A stretch of 44,462 nucleotides of DNA from Rhizopus sp. PT2906 (lineage: Eukaryota; Mucoromycota; Mucoromycetes; Mucorales; Rhizopodaceae): assembly GCA_025529335.1 (NCBI GenBank), contig JAMYHX010000362.1, positions 1 to 44,462 on the forward strand. Reading direction: 5' to 3'. Below, in pieces: positions 34,378-44,462 of the stretch (within the stretch, counting starts at the first letter, position 1; every line of letters starts with the position of its first letter). The notes under the pieces are model-generated. The model saw nothing but the letters and a program-made list of their open reading frames with translations, was not told where the DNA came from and did not search any database. Made by a program: the position numbers and the translations under genes.

Positions 34378-37300
34378 ATGACTTCAACAGCTGTGAGGTA
34401 TAACAAGACATTATTATATAAATTATAATAATAATAACAATAATAATACATAATCAATATAGGGTTGGATTGAGAGTTCGACCTTTGACTGAAAAAGAAA
34501 TAGTGAATAATTGCACAGAATGCATAACATGTATACCAGATACACCACAGATATTGATAGGGGCAGACAAGTCGTTTACATATGATTATGTATTTAATAC
34601 AAAGACAGATCAATCACAAGTATATCAACAAGCTGCATCTCCATTATTACATAAATTCATTGACGGGTAATCTTTTAAAATGTATATTTACTTTCTTTCT
34701 TATTTCTTTATAGATTTAATGCTACCATATTAGCTTATGGGTAATAGAATAATTTGATATATCAAATATATATTAATTTGACTATAACAGACAAACAGGA
34801 TCCGGTAAAACATATAGCATGGGTACAAGTTTAGAAAACACATCAAGTCATGGAAATGAAGGTATTATTATTATTACAAGAAAGAAAACACTTTACTAAA
34901 AAATGAAATTGGTGAAACTCAAAGGCATTGTGCCTCGTTGCATCGTTGAATTATTTGAAATTTTAAAAAACCGTGAAGCACAGGATCCGGAATATAAATA
35001 TGAAATATATGTGTCCTTTCTTGAACTCTACAATGAGGATTTTATTGATTTATTAAACAATACACAACAAACAAAGCGCAGATCACAACAACAGTTACCA
35101 CAAGTGACAGAAGTGTCCATTAGAGAAGACATAACAGGTCAGATTTATTGGACAGGTGTCAAGGAAGAAATTTGTTACAGTCCACAAGACGTATTGAACC
35201 ATCTCGCTCAAGGTTCACTTAATCGTACAACCGGTTCTACCGAAATGAATTCAGTCTCATCTCGATCTCACGCCATATTTTCAGTCTTGCTAAAACAGCA
35301 AAAACCATTGGAAGAGGATGGAAAAAAAATGGTCAAGTCATTATCAAGTAAATTTCATTTTGTTGACTTGGCCGGTTCCGAACGTGTAAAGTAGTAGTAT
35401 CACTGTTTTTTTTTTTTGTTTTTTGTTTTTTTAGGAAACTTGTACTCATACTTGTCTTTAGTTAAAAAGGACACATGCTCAAGGTGACCGAGCCAGAGAA
35501 GGTATTGCTATTAATTCTGGATTATTGGCACTAGGCAATGTCATCTCTGCTCTTGGTGATGAGACTCGTAAAGCGACTCATATACCCTACCGAGACAGCA
35601 AACTCACTCGTCTCCTACAAGATTCTTTGGGCGGCAACAGTCAAACGCTCATGTTGGCCTGTGTATCCCCTGCAGACACCAATTTTCAAGAGACTCTCAG
35701 CACACTCAAATATGCGAACCGTGCTCGCAACATCAAGAACCGGGTGAGTATCAATCAAGAGTTCACCGGATCTTCCGTTGAAGTCAACCAACTCAAAGCG
35801 CTCGTGTCCAAGCTTCGGCTCGAGATTGCCGAATTACGTACGACACAGCCGCAACAACAGCCATCATGTGACACACGAGAGCTTCAGGAAAGAATCCAGC
35901 AGATGTCTGCACAAATTATTCAGCTTACAAGCGAACGAGATACACTCTTGATAGAGCGCGAGATGGGCGAGTTCATGCAAAATGACCATGACGAAGGTTC
36001 TCTGTTGGAAAACATTGGCACTGCCCGGACCGTAAAAACACATCCCCTTATTGAAAAGTATCAACAGACCATTCAGGACCTTCGAAATCAACTCCTGGAT
36101 TCACAAGCCAAAGTGAAAGCCATGGAACAAGAACGTGCTGTCATTCAAAAGTTTTCACAGCCAAGCAAAAAGCCAAGCGTTAGCAGTAGCTCTAGTAAAC
36201 GTCATGCAGCCCGAATTAAAATGAGAAGAACTGTCATTAGCACAAGTGCAACTTTACGAAAAAAACATAAAAAAACTAAGAAGCGAAAAGAGGACGATGA
36301 AGATGAGGGGATCGTCAATGATTTTCAGGAACAAGATGTCCGACAAGAAGAAGTTAAGGAGAGTATTGCCAAAGTTCGAGCAGATATTCGAAAAAGCCTT
36401 GAAGTCTTGGAGCTGGTTAAGGTTAGTTTCACATTTACCACAAGAACATTCCTTTAAACGCTATGTAGCCCCTAGAAGAATCTTCTTATGAAGAAGAACT
36501 AAAAGTAAGAGAGTTGTTTTTCATGGTTCAATAGAACCACATTAATATTCTATTCCAGGTCTTTGAAGCAGAAGAAAGAGACTTGCAACAGCAGCGTCAA
36601 GAGAATGAATTATTTCTTTCTAGCCTTGATGATTACATTCGTGATATTGAGACTCTTGTGAGTACCCCCCTTTTTTTTCTCTCTTTCTTTTAAACAAGCA
36701 CTAAATGTTTTTTTTTTTAGGAGGTGCCCGTTTGGAAAAATGAAGAATTCAAGGATTCAACACAATCTCAATCAAGCGATGAAAACACTGTTCAGAGTCG
36801 CATCTCTCAGCAACCATACGTTGTTCCTTCGAAATACACTGAAAAGCTCTCAAAAATGCTCCATCAAATTCAATCGGATATCAAAGTCAAAGAAGAACTT
36901 GTCTCTCATCTTGAAAAATCAGAGACCGAATTTGCGTTTATGCGTAAAAAGTTTGACGAAAAAATCAACATCCTTCAGGCACAATTGGTTGAAATGCAAA
37001 AGGAAAAGGATATGGCCTTGATGCGTACAAAATCCAACATGGCCATCAAGGCAGATATCAAGCAGCAAGTTGAGCCTGAAATTCGTCAAGAATATGAATC
37101 CAAAATAAAGCAGTTACATGCCAAGATTCAAGATTTGACACGCAAATACACGAATGCAACAACTAGCGTGCAATCCGCTCGTAATCAGAATGAATCCGCT
37201 TTAAAGACGCTCAAATTGAACATTCAACGTCTGGAAGCAGAGAAGAAACGACTGGCCCAGCGCATGAGGGCAGAGGCTGAGCGTGTTCGAGAACAATTTT

Positions 37301-38820
37301 CTAGACAAGAACGCAAAATCCAGCAACTTCAGCGTCAGCAAGCACAGTACAACCAAGCAAAGAAACGGTTGGAACGAGAACATGAAGAGCAAAAGAATGT
37401 TCTTAGAAAACGCAATGAGGAAATTATGATGAGTACTAGCCAATTGAAACAGATAATCGCTGTCATGAAGAAAGCTGTTCGTGAGGGAGGCATCCTTGAC
37501 GAGAAGATGCTGGCGAAGTTAGCACCTGTCCTCGGTGGTCATTTTGCAGTCATTGCTCGTGGTGGAGGCCATGGGTTCCCCAAGAAGAAGAAGAAAAACC
37601 CTATTCCTTTGACCATCCGTATCAGTCGTAAGAAACAGTTGTTAGACAGAGCACTTACGCAGTATATTCAAGGAAAGCAGGCCATTTTTGAAATGGAACA
37701 GTTACTGTTACGAAGAGAAAAACTAGTCAAAGAAAAGTTAGAACTAGAGGAGGAAAGAGAACATGTGTATGAAGTAGAACGAGACCATGAGGAAAATACA
37801 GGGCAGCCCATGGACATGATTGCTATTGAATTGATGGATGAACGTATTGAGGACATCTCTGCTGAAATAAGCTACCTCACATCTAGAGTTCGTTGCTTAC
37901 AAAAAGAAGCAGCTGTTGAAGATAGCGTGCAGCAGCAAATGCCTGCCGCACTGATGGATCATCGAAAGGCAGGAAAGCATGTCACATTTGTCGATGAGAT
38001 TGTACCAGAAATAAAGCAAGTAGAAGAAGAGTGGGTGGATATTGATATGTTTGAAGAACAATACAGTTTACCAATGAATACAGCACCAGAGATTGCCTAT
38101 GAAATGACATGCAAACTGATCAAATCATTTGAGCAAGATGAATATCAAAGCATTATTGAAGGTTTAGTAGATGATGTTATGGAGTTGAAAATGAATGAAT
38201 ATGAAAATCATAATACCTTAAAAAACATGGAAGAAACCATTATAGAGCTAAAACGCACTATTAATACCTTAAAAGATACCACCAACACTAACACTACTAC
38301 TACTACGACTATTACTAATCATAATCATAATAATAACAATCATAATAATGCAGATAATATTAATACAGATGAAGATTTACTCAACTTGATGAGAAAACGC
38401 CAAATACTCAGTTTACCAAATTCACCTATTGCATCACCTCATAACGTTCTACTTAAAAAGAGAGATTCCATTACGCCTTCACCAGATAGATTTTACAACA
38501 TGATTCAAAAGAGATTATCTAGAGAAGAAGAAGACGATGAAACAATTGAACAATATATATTTGATCATGAATCTAGCACATCATCTATTCGCAGCATTCA
38601 TTTAAGAAGGGGATCAAATGACGATGAGGACAGTATAAGACGTCCAAGCCCTATCATCAAAAATAAGTCAGTATTCGACCGACTGGCACAAACACCTACA
38701 CGATCATCCAAAGCCAAAATGAATAATAGGCACAGTAGTAGTAGCGTCGAAGAACTGAAGAAGGGCTGGGATATAGAGAATGTTCATAGACCTCAAAGTG
38801 TAACTACTGGAAGATTTTAA
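34378..38820 (+). CDS. Kinesin-4 family (KIF4-like) motor protein
   Basis: Microtubule plus-end motor; kinesin-4 members act on spindle midzone, chromosomes or microtubule length. Nine exons: 34378-34397, 34463-34666, 34714-34740, 34791-34861, 34925-35385, 35462-36421, 36469-36504, 36559-36657, 36721-38820; 1325 aa. The motor is at the N-terminus: VGLRVRPLTEKE, SFTYDYVF, the P-loop GQTGSGKT (84-91), switch I NSVSSRSHA (near 215), switch II VDLAGSE (near 253), then NVISALGD and LGGNSQTLMLACVSP. Neck and long coiled coil follow to about residue 1080. FNATILAYG is carried by a 27-nt micro-exon. The tail has a low-complexity Asn/Thr/His run (about 38281-38355) and a Ser/Arg-rich end. The Cys-rich motif of animal KIF4 tails is not seen. 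Confidence 0.95.
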
Positions 38821-38922
38821 TACTGAATAAAATTTACTTTTATTTGAACAATGCATATTATACAATTATATATAGAGAGGGAAAATAGGAGAAAGAGGGG
38901 GGCATAGGATTATATATACATA

Positions 38923-40397
38923 TTAAAACGTTGGCTTGGTAATTTTACTTGGTGCACACATTAGGGGTAATCTTTTCCTTGGTAACTCGACAACGATTCT
39001 CTTACGTTTGCTATTTTCTGAACATGATTCATCACAAAACCATGGTTCACTCGATTGAACAAACTCGGATGATATCTCTTGTTTGAAACATTTCTGGTGG
39101 TATGCCTTTGGACAACCTTCGCATCTTACCAGGACATTACCTTCCCAAGATTCTTTTCGCTGACAGGCTGTGCAGTAAAGTTGCAGCACAGGTCTATCTC
39201 GCTCTTCTATTGACTCTCTTGTGAATTCCGTCAGGTTTAGTCTGGGTAATTTGCATGCGAATCCGTATCCTTTATAGTCACATCCATGTTTATTACATAA
39301 TGTTCTCTTTCCCCACGGTCCTGGTCTCCAGTTGACACCTTCTGTTGTTCCGCAGTATCTGCACCAGTCAATATTTGCTTTTGTCAGTTTCTGATAGATG
39401 GTAGGGTAGGATGTAGGTCTAGCATCAGCCAAGGGTAAATCGTGATGGTCATGCATTTGTTGTTCTTGTACAGTGTTCTTCTTGTCTTGTTTTTTGCGTT
39501 CATATAACTCATATTCATCATCTTCCGAATCCTCTTCCCAAGAACCGATTGAGCTTGTATCATCCTCTTGTTGTTCAAATGGTTGAAATTCGGTGTTATG
39601 TGATGATTCTTCATGATCAGATTCATCAAAGTAGCTACTGTTATCAAATAGCTTCAAAGCAGGAGAAACTGGTGGTGTTGATAAGTCCTGTAGCCTTTGC
39701 TTTTTGTTATTTTGTTCGAGCACTGAATCCGACCATCTTCGCTTGTTTGAAAAGGCATAATCGATAGCAGGTGGTGTAGGCAGTAGGTCAGGGTTACCAT
39801 CAAATTTCCTTGACTGATTCAAGTCCAGACTGAACCCAGGCTTCTTATCAAGCTCGAGACCAAAATCAAAGAGATTTTCTTGTTCGTCGAGAGAAAAGAG
39901 TTCACTTGGGCTACATCTAGTACTTTCATCGTCATCATCGTCATCACCACTTTGAGAACTAGTGGATGACGTTGAACAACCAGGTGACATTTCTCGATCA
40001 TTCATAGCAGGTGAAAAAAAGACGTCCTTGACAAGATCCTTTTGTTGTTCAATAGTGGTATCATAAGTAATGGTAGCATTTTCGAGTGTGTGGTGAATAG
40101 GTACATGCATAATAGGCTGATACTAAATAGTATTGGTAAATATAAAAAAAGTCATACGTTTTTTATAATACTTACAGCTACTTGTTGTTGCTGTCTGTAA
40201 AAAGTGTAATAAGCATAAGTGGGTTGATTATAGACAAGTGTATTAGACATGGAAGGTACAACAATAGGAGATGTCATTTCAGGGGACGATTCTTTGTGAA
40301 CACTGCCAGTAGAAGGAATTCGATGATAAGCTGGTCGATAAACAGAATAAGATGATTCTTGTTGAGGATAAGGTTTGATCATTCTAGAGAAGCTCAT
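38923..40397 (-). CDS. GATA-like zinc finger plus PHD finger protein
   Basis: Probable chromatin or transcription regulator in the nucleus. Exons on the minus strand are 40397-40176 and 40122-38923 (GTAAGT...TTTAG), 473 aa. The N-terminal 250 residues are disordered, with acidic runs (GDDDDDDES; EEDSEDDEYE) and an NKRRW basic patch. A GATA-like finger follows: CRYC, then WRPGPWGKRTLC, then NKHGC. The spacing is C-x2-C-x18-C, and the last ligand is not the usual C-x2-C: it is either His (C-x2-H) or a Cys four residues on. Next comes a PHD finger with C4HC3 spacing (CTAC, CEGC, YHQKC, then PWFCDESC), which normally reads histone H3 tails. The C-terminus is basic (KRKRIVVELPRKR). The start is taken at 40397; an earlier ATG at about 40460 would add a hydrophobic leader unlike the rest. 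Converges on kinesin-4, 102 bp apart. Confidence 0.88.
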
Positions 40398-40841
40398 AAT
40401 AAAGAATGGAGATATATAGATGCTAGTATGTATATGTATAAATATATAAAATATAAACAAGAAAGTGTGATGAAGAAAAGAGAGAGAGAGGGAAATAATT
40501 TATATACAAGTAGTTTGAATAAAGGAGCAAGTGGCACAATAAAAATGATTGGTCGATAACCTAAAATAGGGGATAAGGGAAAGGGAGGAGAGGCATAAAA
40601 ATCGTGAACTAAAATTTTTTATAGTAACTCAAACCTTAATTACACTAAAAAGACCAAAATAATGCAATGAAAGCCAAAGCCGAATAAGAAGAAACGTGCC
40701 ACTGGTAAATTTCGTCCTACTTTCATTTGTCAGTGCTCTCCGATTAAAAGAGAGATCACAGACCATCTAGAACTGATTCTGTGCTTAAGGAAGCTCTTGG
40801 ATACAAAACATCTTTCCATCTTGGCCCCATAAACACTATTC

Positions 40842-41129
40842 TTAAGAGTAGAGCTCATTCATGTTCATATACCTGTGTAGATCTTCAATTTGGTCTAATG
40901 CCGCTTTAAAAATTTTCGAGGCACATGCAGCGTTGTACACCTCGTGCTTCGCTCCTGTAGAACAGAGATGCGCAATTATCCATGTATAGGTCAATCCATT
41001 AAACAAAATAAAAAAGAGTGTTCATGGTGCCAACAGTTACACTATATCCACTTTTGATTGTTTTTTCTTAATCCAGTGGAAGATGTCCCAATCCGAATGT
41101 TTGGATTCTTGAGCGATGTTCTTAATGCT
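40842..41129 (-). pseudogene. Two orphan exon-like fragments, unknown family
   Basis: Minus strand: after an AG at 41131-41130 the frame reads SIKNIAQESKHSDWDIFHW and IKKKQSKVDIV before a TAA (41039-41037). After another acceptor-like CTACAG (ending 40955) the frame reads AKHEVYNAACASKIFKAALD and QIEDLHRYMNMNELYS to a TAA (40844-40842). Both look like real protein, but the splice phases do not join as they stand and no start exon was found. They are probably the 3' remains of a gene, or exons whose upstream part I cannot see. Confidence 0.35.
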
Positions 41130-43150
41130 CTATTATCAGCAATGAAAATGATGTGATTTTCTCACTATATTACCAAGGCAACTGCTTCCAAGCCAACGCC
41201 TCAAGGGAAACTATATTTAATCCACACAAAACTTATTCTTTTTTCTCATTTCCTTTCTCCTCTCAATCTTTTTCTCCTTGTGTCTTTCATTATAACCATC
41301 TTGATGGCAATTTCATATGGGTTACCGCTCTTTTTTACTGGTCTATGAATAAAAACTCAGGTTTCCTAATATGACAATACCTCTCTTCCCCTTATCAGCA
41401 TTACGGTGTCTCCATAGTAATTCCAGGACAGTAATTTTATAATATTTCTCACAAAATTCACAACTAATTAAGAATCGTAACACAGCATTGCCTAAAAGCG
41501 AAACGAAACCCTGAGATTTAAATGGTCAAGATCAAATATGGGAAAAGCTTGAAAAAAAGGCGCTGAGCTTAATTAGGTAAGCCACTAGTGAAGGTATAGC
41601 TACCAACGGTTTTTCTTCTACAAGGGCACATGACATAAGAATGGAACGGAGCTCACGGACATTTTTCAAGTACAATTTTTGAAATCGCGTAAAATCAAGT
41701 AGTAAGACATTATTTATCAATTACAGTAGCATTACATATTCCACCTTCAACTTGAAAGCTTAAAATTCTATGGGAACATCATGATCCAATAAGTTGATTG
41801 AAGATCTCTTGATGTTGCACAGATATAAATAACGCACAGCTAAAAATAATAAAATGCATGCCCATTCCCTCTCCGACTATCTGATCCTCTCACGCACACA
41901 GACAAAGTGCGGGCAAAAGGAGAAGAAATAGAGATATGAAAGGACTATCTTTGTCGTATACTCCGCTTAGTTTATCTACAGGACTTGATAGGACACAGTA
42001 GTAATACTACTGGCAGGTGATGATCTCTTTGACATGAGCGATTTAATTAAAATCTATTATAGCCACGTTTTCTGAAAATCCTTACCAAATAGAGATATCA
42101 AGTCTGGATTTAAGCATGTTTAAATGCTTTTTTAAAGCACAAGATACCAGCTCGTGTGTTATTGTTGAAGAAAGCTGGCTGTCGGCAGATGAATTGTATG
42201 CAGGCTGGACTACCGTGACAAGTCTAAAATAACTTGGCTTTTTTTACATTGAAAACACTGTTTACGGTTACCTTCGAAAAAGGAAATTAAAATGGGCCTT
42301 GTTCAAGATCGTTATTTTAGATTTACCTGTTGTTTGTTTATTATTAGAAAGTCGTCTTTCCAGCTCATAGTCAAGCAAATCGTTTCCCCTTTTTGCATGT
42401 AAAGTAGATCACCTTTTTTTTTCTTTTCTCTGTTAACCTTATGCTCACTTTTGGTAATGTCTCGTATCGTAAACTGCTCTTTAATATCTTTATCATTAGA
42501 TTCACCCTTGTTGTTTTCTAATAATAAAAGGCACACTTTTCATGTTTCTTTTTTTTTAAGGTACGGAGAAAGCGACAAAGTGACATGTGGCTGTCAGAGT
42601 GAACAATGCTCGATTGATTCTGTAAAAACGTTTCGTGGCACGTGCCATATGACAAAGAGGATTCAAGCTCGTCTATCGATTCGTATACACACATGCATGT
42701 ACGCGTTATCGTCTGAGTTATTCTGGTTACAATGCTACACGTTTGGTTTACCGGTCTTTTACTTGTAATTGAAGTAACGATGAAAAAAATTTATACACAA
42801 ATCACTATTATAACTGTAAGTCGCGTACAAGCTATGATGTATGTTTTATTGTCAAAAGGAAATAAGGTAGTTGTGATACTTTTTTTTTAGACGTTCTGAG
42901 ATTGAACATTAGACCTATAATTACCTCTTGTGCATGGATGTAGAATACAGAACGAGGCATTGAGATATATTCTGTAGATACTTGCATATGAATAAGATTG
43001 AATCGAGCTTTTCCCTCGTAGACGTGTTCCCATCGTAAAAAAAAGAAGAGGTCATGTATTCTACATCTATTTGCAAAAGACGAAATGTATGCCTAATAAA
43101 AGTCTATATTCTATAAAATATCAAAATACAGATATTTGTATACAATACTC

Positions 43151-43170
43151 TTTTTTTTTAAAAAAAAAAA
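43151..43170. repeat. T9A11 homopolymer palindrome
   Basis: Nine T followed directly by eleven A in the gene-free right arm. Third such tract in the window. Confidence 0.9.
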
Positions 43171-44462
43171 TCTCTGATAAAAAGTCGCTATATTCTTTTG
43201 ATGGACGATACTTTAAAGAATAAATCATCTCTGAATATGCTTTAACTTGTTGATCTATAATGAATTGAGATATGGAGTATCAGAAGTTTGTTTTGCTATG
43301 ATATCAAAAGAACTTGATTTTGACTGAAGGGTCTAAAGTTAAATTCATTTAGAACGTTGTAATAAAATATCTAGGATTTTTTTTCAGGGCAGAGTTTCCC
43401 ATACATGTGGCACCTGCTATTAATCCAAGCTACGCTCAGACACTAGTATAGAAATCTCCATTCAGATACTTGTCACTTTGGACAAAACTCACTATCTAAA
43501 CTTGTACTTCCCAAATTAGCATTCACCACACGTTGCACACCATGTATTTAAGGACTCTTGGCAGATTCAACTTGGTCGCGCGGACATACCTTATTCCAGG
43601 CAACTTTTCGTAGGACAAACTGGCTTCACATGCACTAAATTTGAATCTGGTATTATCAGAGGAAACAGCGTGAGTTGTCATCTGGTTTCAACCGATTTTC
43701 TATCTTTTACCCGTTTTCTTTTGCAGTTGAAATTGCATTTGTTATATTTCTTGTGCTTGCAATGCATGTAAATAAAAATCAATGACTAGCAACTGCTTTT
43801 TTTTTTATCAAGGAATGAGAGTATGAATGGTTAAGAAACGAGGGACAGCGATAGATAAAGCCTGACTATAAGTTAGGTGTTGATGCATAGGTCAGTTAGC
43901 ATAACTATAAACTAGTTTTTTCAAGCAAAATAAGCCGACTATGTTAAATTTAACTATAAGCATTCAGGCTTGTTTTGTCAAGTGTATGAAGAAGCGTCGA
44001 ATTAGCTCCACTTATTCTGAGAATACTTATTGCTATTGTACTAGGGACTTTATTGTTTTGCAAAAAGAGGATTCGGGTTGCACTAATATTTATGCAACCT
44101 TGATTGTGTTTTATAGGTTGTAAGTAAAAAGAGCTGCTTTCAGTATTCATATAAAAGTATTTGATTTTAAGGCTACAATATCATAATAAGTTTTTGCTAA
44201 TATGGAAAATCGTTTCTATTAAACCGTTGGTCCAGAGAATATGCCCTATCTTCACTTAAGGCTAATCAACAAATCTACTTTTAATACTACGATAAATCCT
44301 TGCTCATGCACGTCAGCAACGAATATTTTTCTTAGGTTTAAATACTATCTTTCTTTGCCACTATTCTCTTTGAGTTGAATTCCATAATTACTGTATTTTT
44401 ATTAATTATTGACATTAATTTTATAAAATGTTGTCATAAAATAAAAAAATTATTTGCGTAAA

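Larger units (their letters stand above)
40398..44462. other. Four-kilobase region without a convincing gene
   Basis: No intact gene is recognised on either strand. Protein-like pieces include two possible minus-strand exons (40842-41129), a minus-strand open stretch at 41532-41720 (QKLYLKNVRELRSIL) and a plus-strand one at 42451-42768; none has a family match that I can defend. There are many homopolymer runs, including a T9A11 palindrome. It may be the long upstream region of a gene beyond the window, or more repeat relics. Confidence 0.45.

Noticed and set aside
36246..36491. Alternative-frame ORFs inside kinesin-4 (also 35538-35747 and 36740-37021)
   Set aside because: Frame shadows of the kinesin coiled-coil exons.
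42451..42768. 105-codon plus-strand ORF in the right arm
   Set aside because: Begins in T-rich non-coding sequence, has no recognisable domain, and lacks support from any neighbouring exon; kept only as a mention in the region description.
1..44462. CRISPR arrays, rRNA genes, intact tRNA genes, biosynthetic clusters, replication origins
   Set aside because: Looked for direct-repeat arrays, tRNA A and B box pairs, and megasynthase motifs; none seen. Absence of a full tRNA rests on reading by eye and could be confirmed with tRNAscan.

Overview
The window is nuclear DNA of a filamentous fungus, most likely one of the Mucoromycota (order Mucorales). The evidence is AT-rich DNA, short GT-AG introns (mostly about 45-75 nt) in almost every gene, T/C-rich tracts in front of start codons, a fungal two-finger GATA factor with an N-terminal LSWRLWF motif, an Lte1-like RasGEF, and the kinds of decayed F-box genes and LINE/Tc1 fragments that fill these genomes. 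The genus cannot be told from the sequence alone.

Layout. 1-723: 3' end of a coiled-coil gene. 1651-3680: pyruvate kinase (9 exons). 3949-4946: a uridine-kinase-fold protein whose catalytic residues are replaced. 5480-7090: transposon graveyard, with a LINE C-terminal fragment and a Tc1/mariner transposase fragment, both on the minus strand. 7971-9829: GATA factor with two fingers. 10914-11497: four-EF-hand calmodulin-like protein. 11572-12919: four-TM SUR7/Rim9-like membrane protein. 12920-19000: gene-poor, decayed region (F-box/LRR pseudogene, other broken coding fragments, a 53-bp inverted repeat, and a short ORF with a PD...ExK motif). 19117-24038: Lte1-like RasGEF. 24491-26221: TBC-domain RabGAP. 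26302-27690 (minus): ankyrin-repeat protein. 27825-32113: tubulin-folding cofactor D (15 exons). 32218-33119: Bmt5-like rRNA methyltransferase. 34378-38820: kinesin-4. 38923-40397 (minus): GATA-like plus PHD-finger protein. 40398-44462: no convincing gene, with possible orphan exons on the minus strand.

How the genes fit together. There is no operon logic; each gene is separate. It is notable that an Lte1-like RasGEF, a RabGAP, cofactor D (tubulin dimer assembly) and a kinesin-4 lie within about 20 kb, all with roles in microtubules, polarity or mitotic exit. This is probably chance synteny. The ankyrin and cofactor D genes are head-to-head over 134 bp and may share a promoter.

I found no clear new multi-gene system. 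The best leads are the probably catalytically dead uridine kinase paralogue, the exon-duplicated double GATA finger, the altered-ligand GATA-like/PHD protein, two GC-AG introns with GCAAGT donors, the decayed PD-(D/E)XK-like family, and T(n)A(n) palindromes that sit just after two decayed genes. All exon coordinates were assembled by hand from reading frame, splice-site consensus and protein-family fit.
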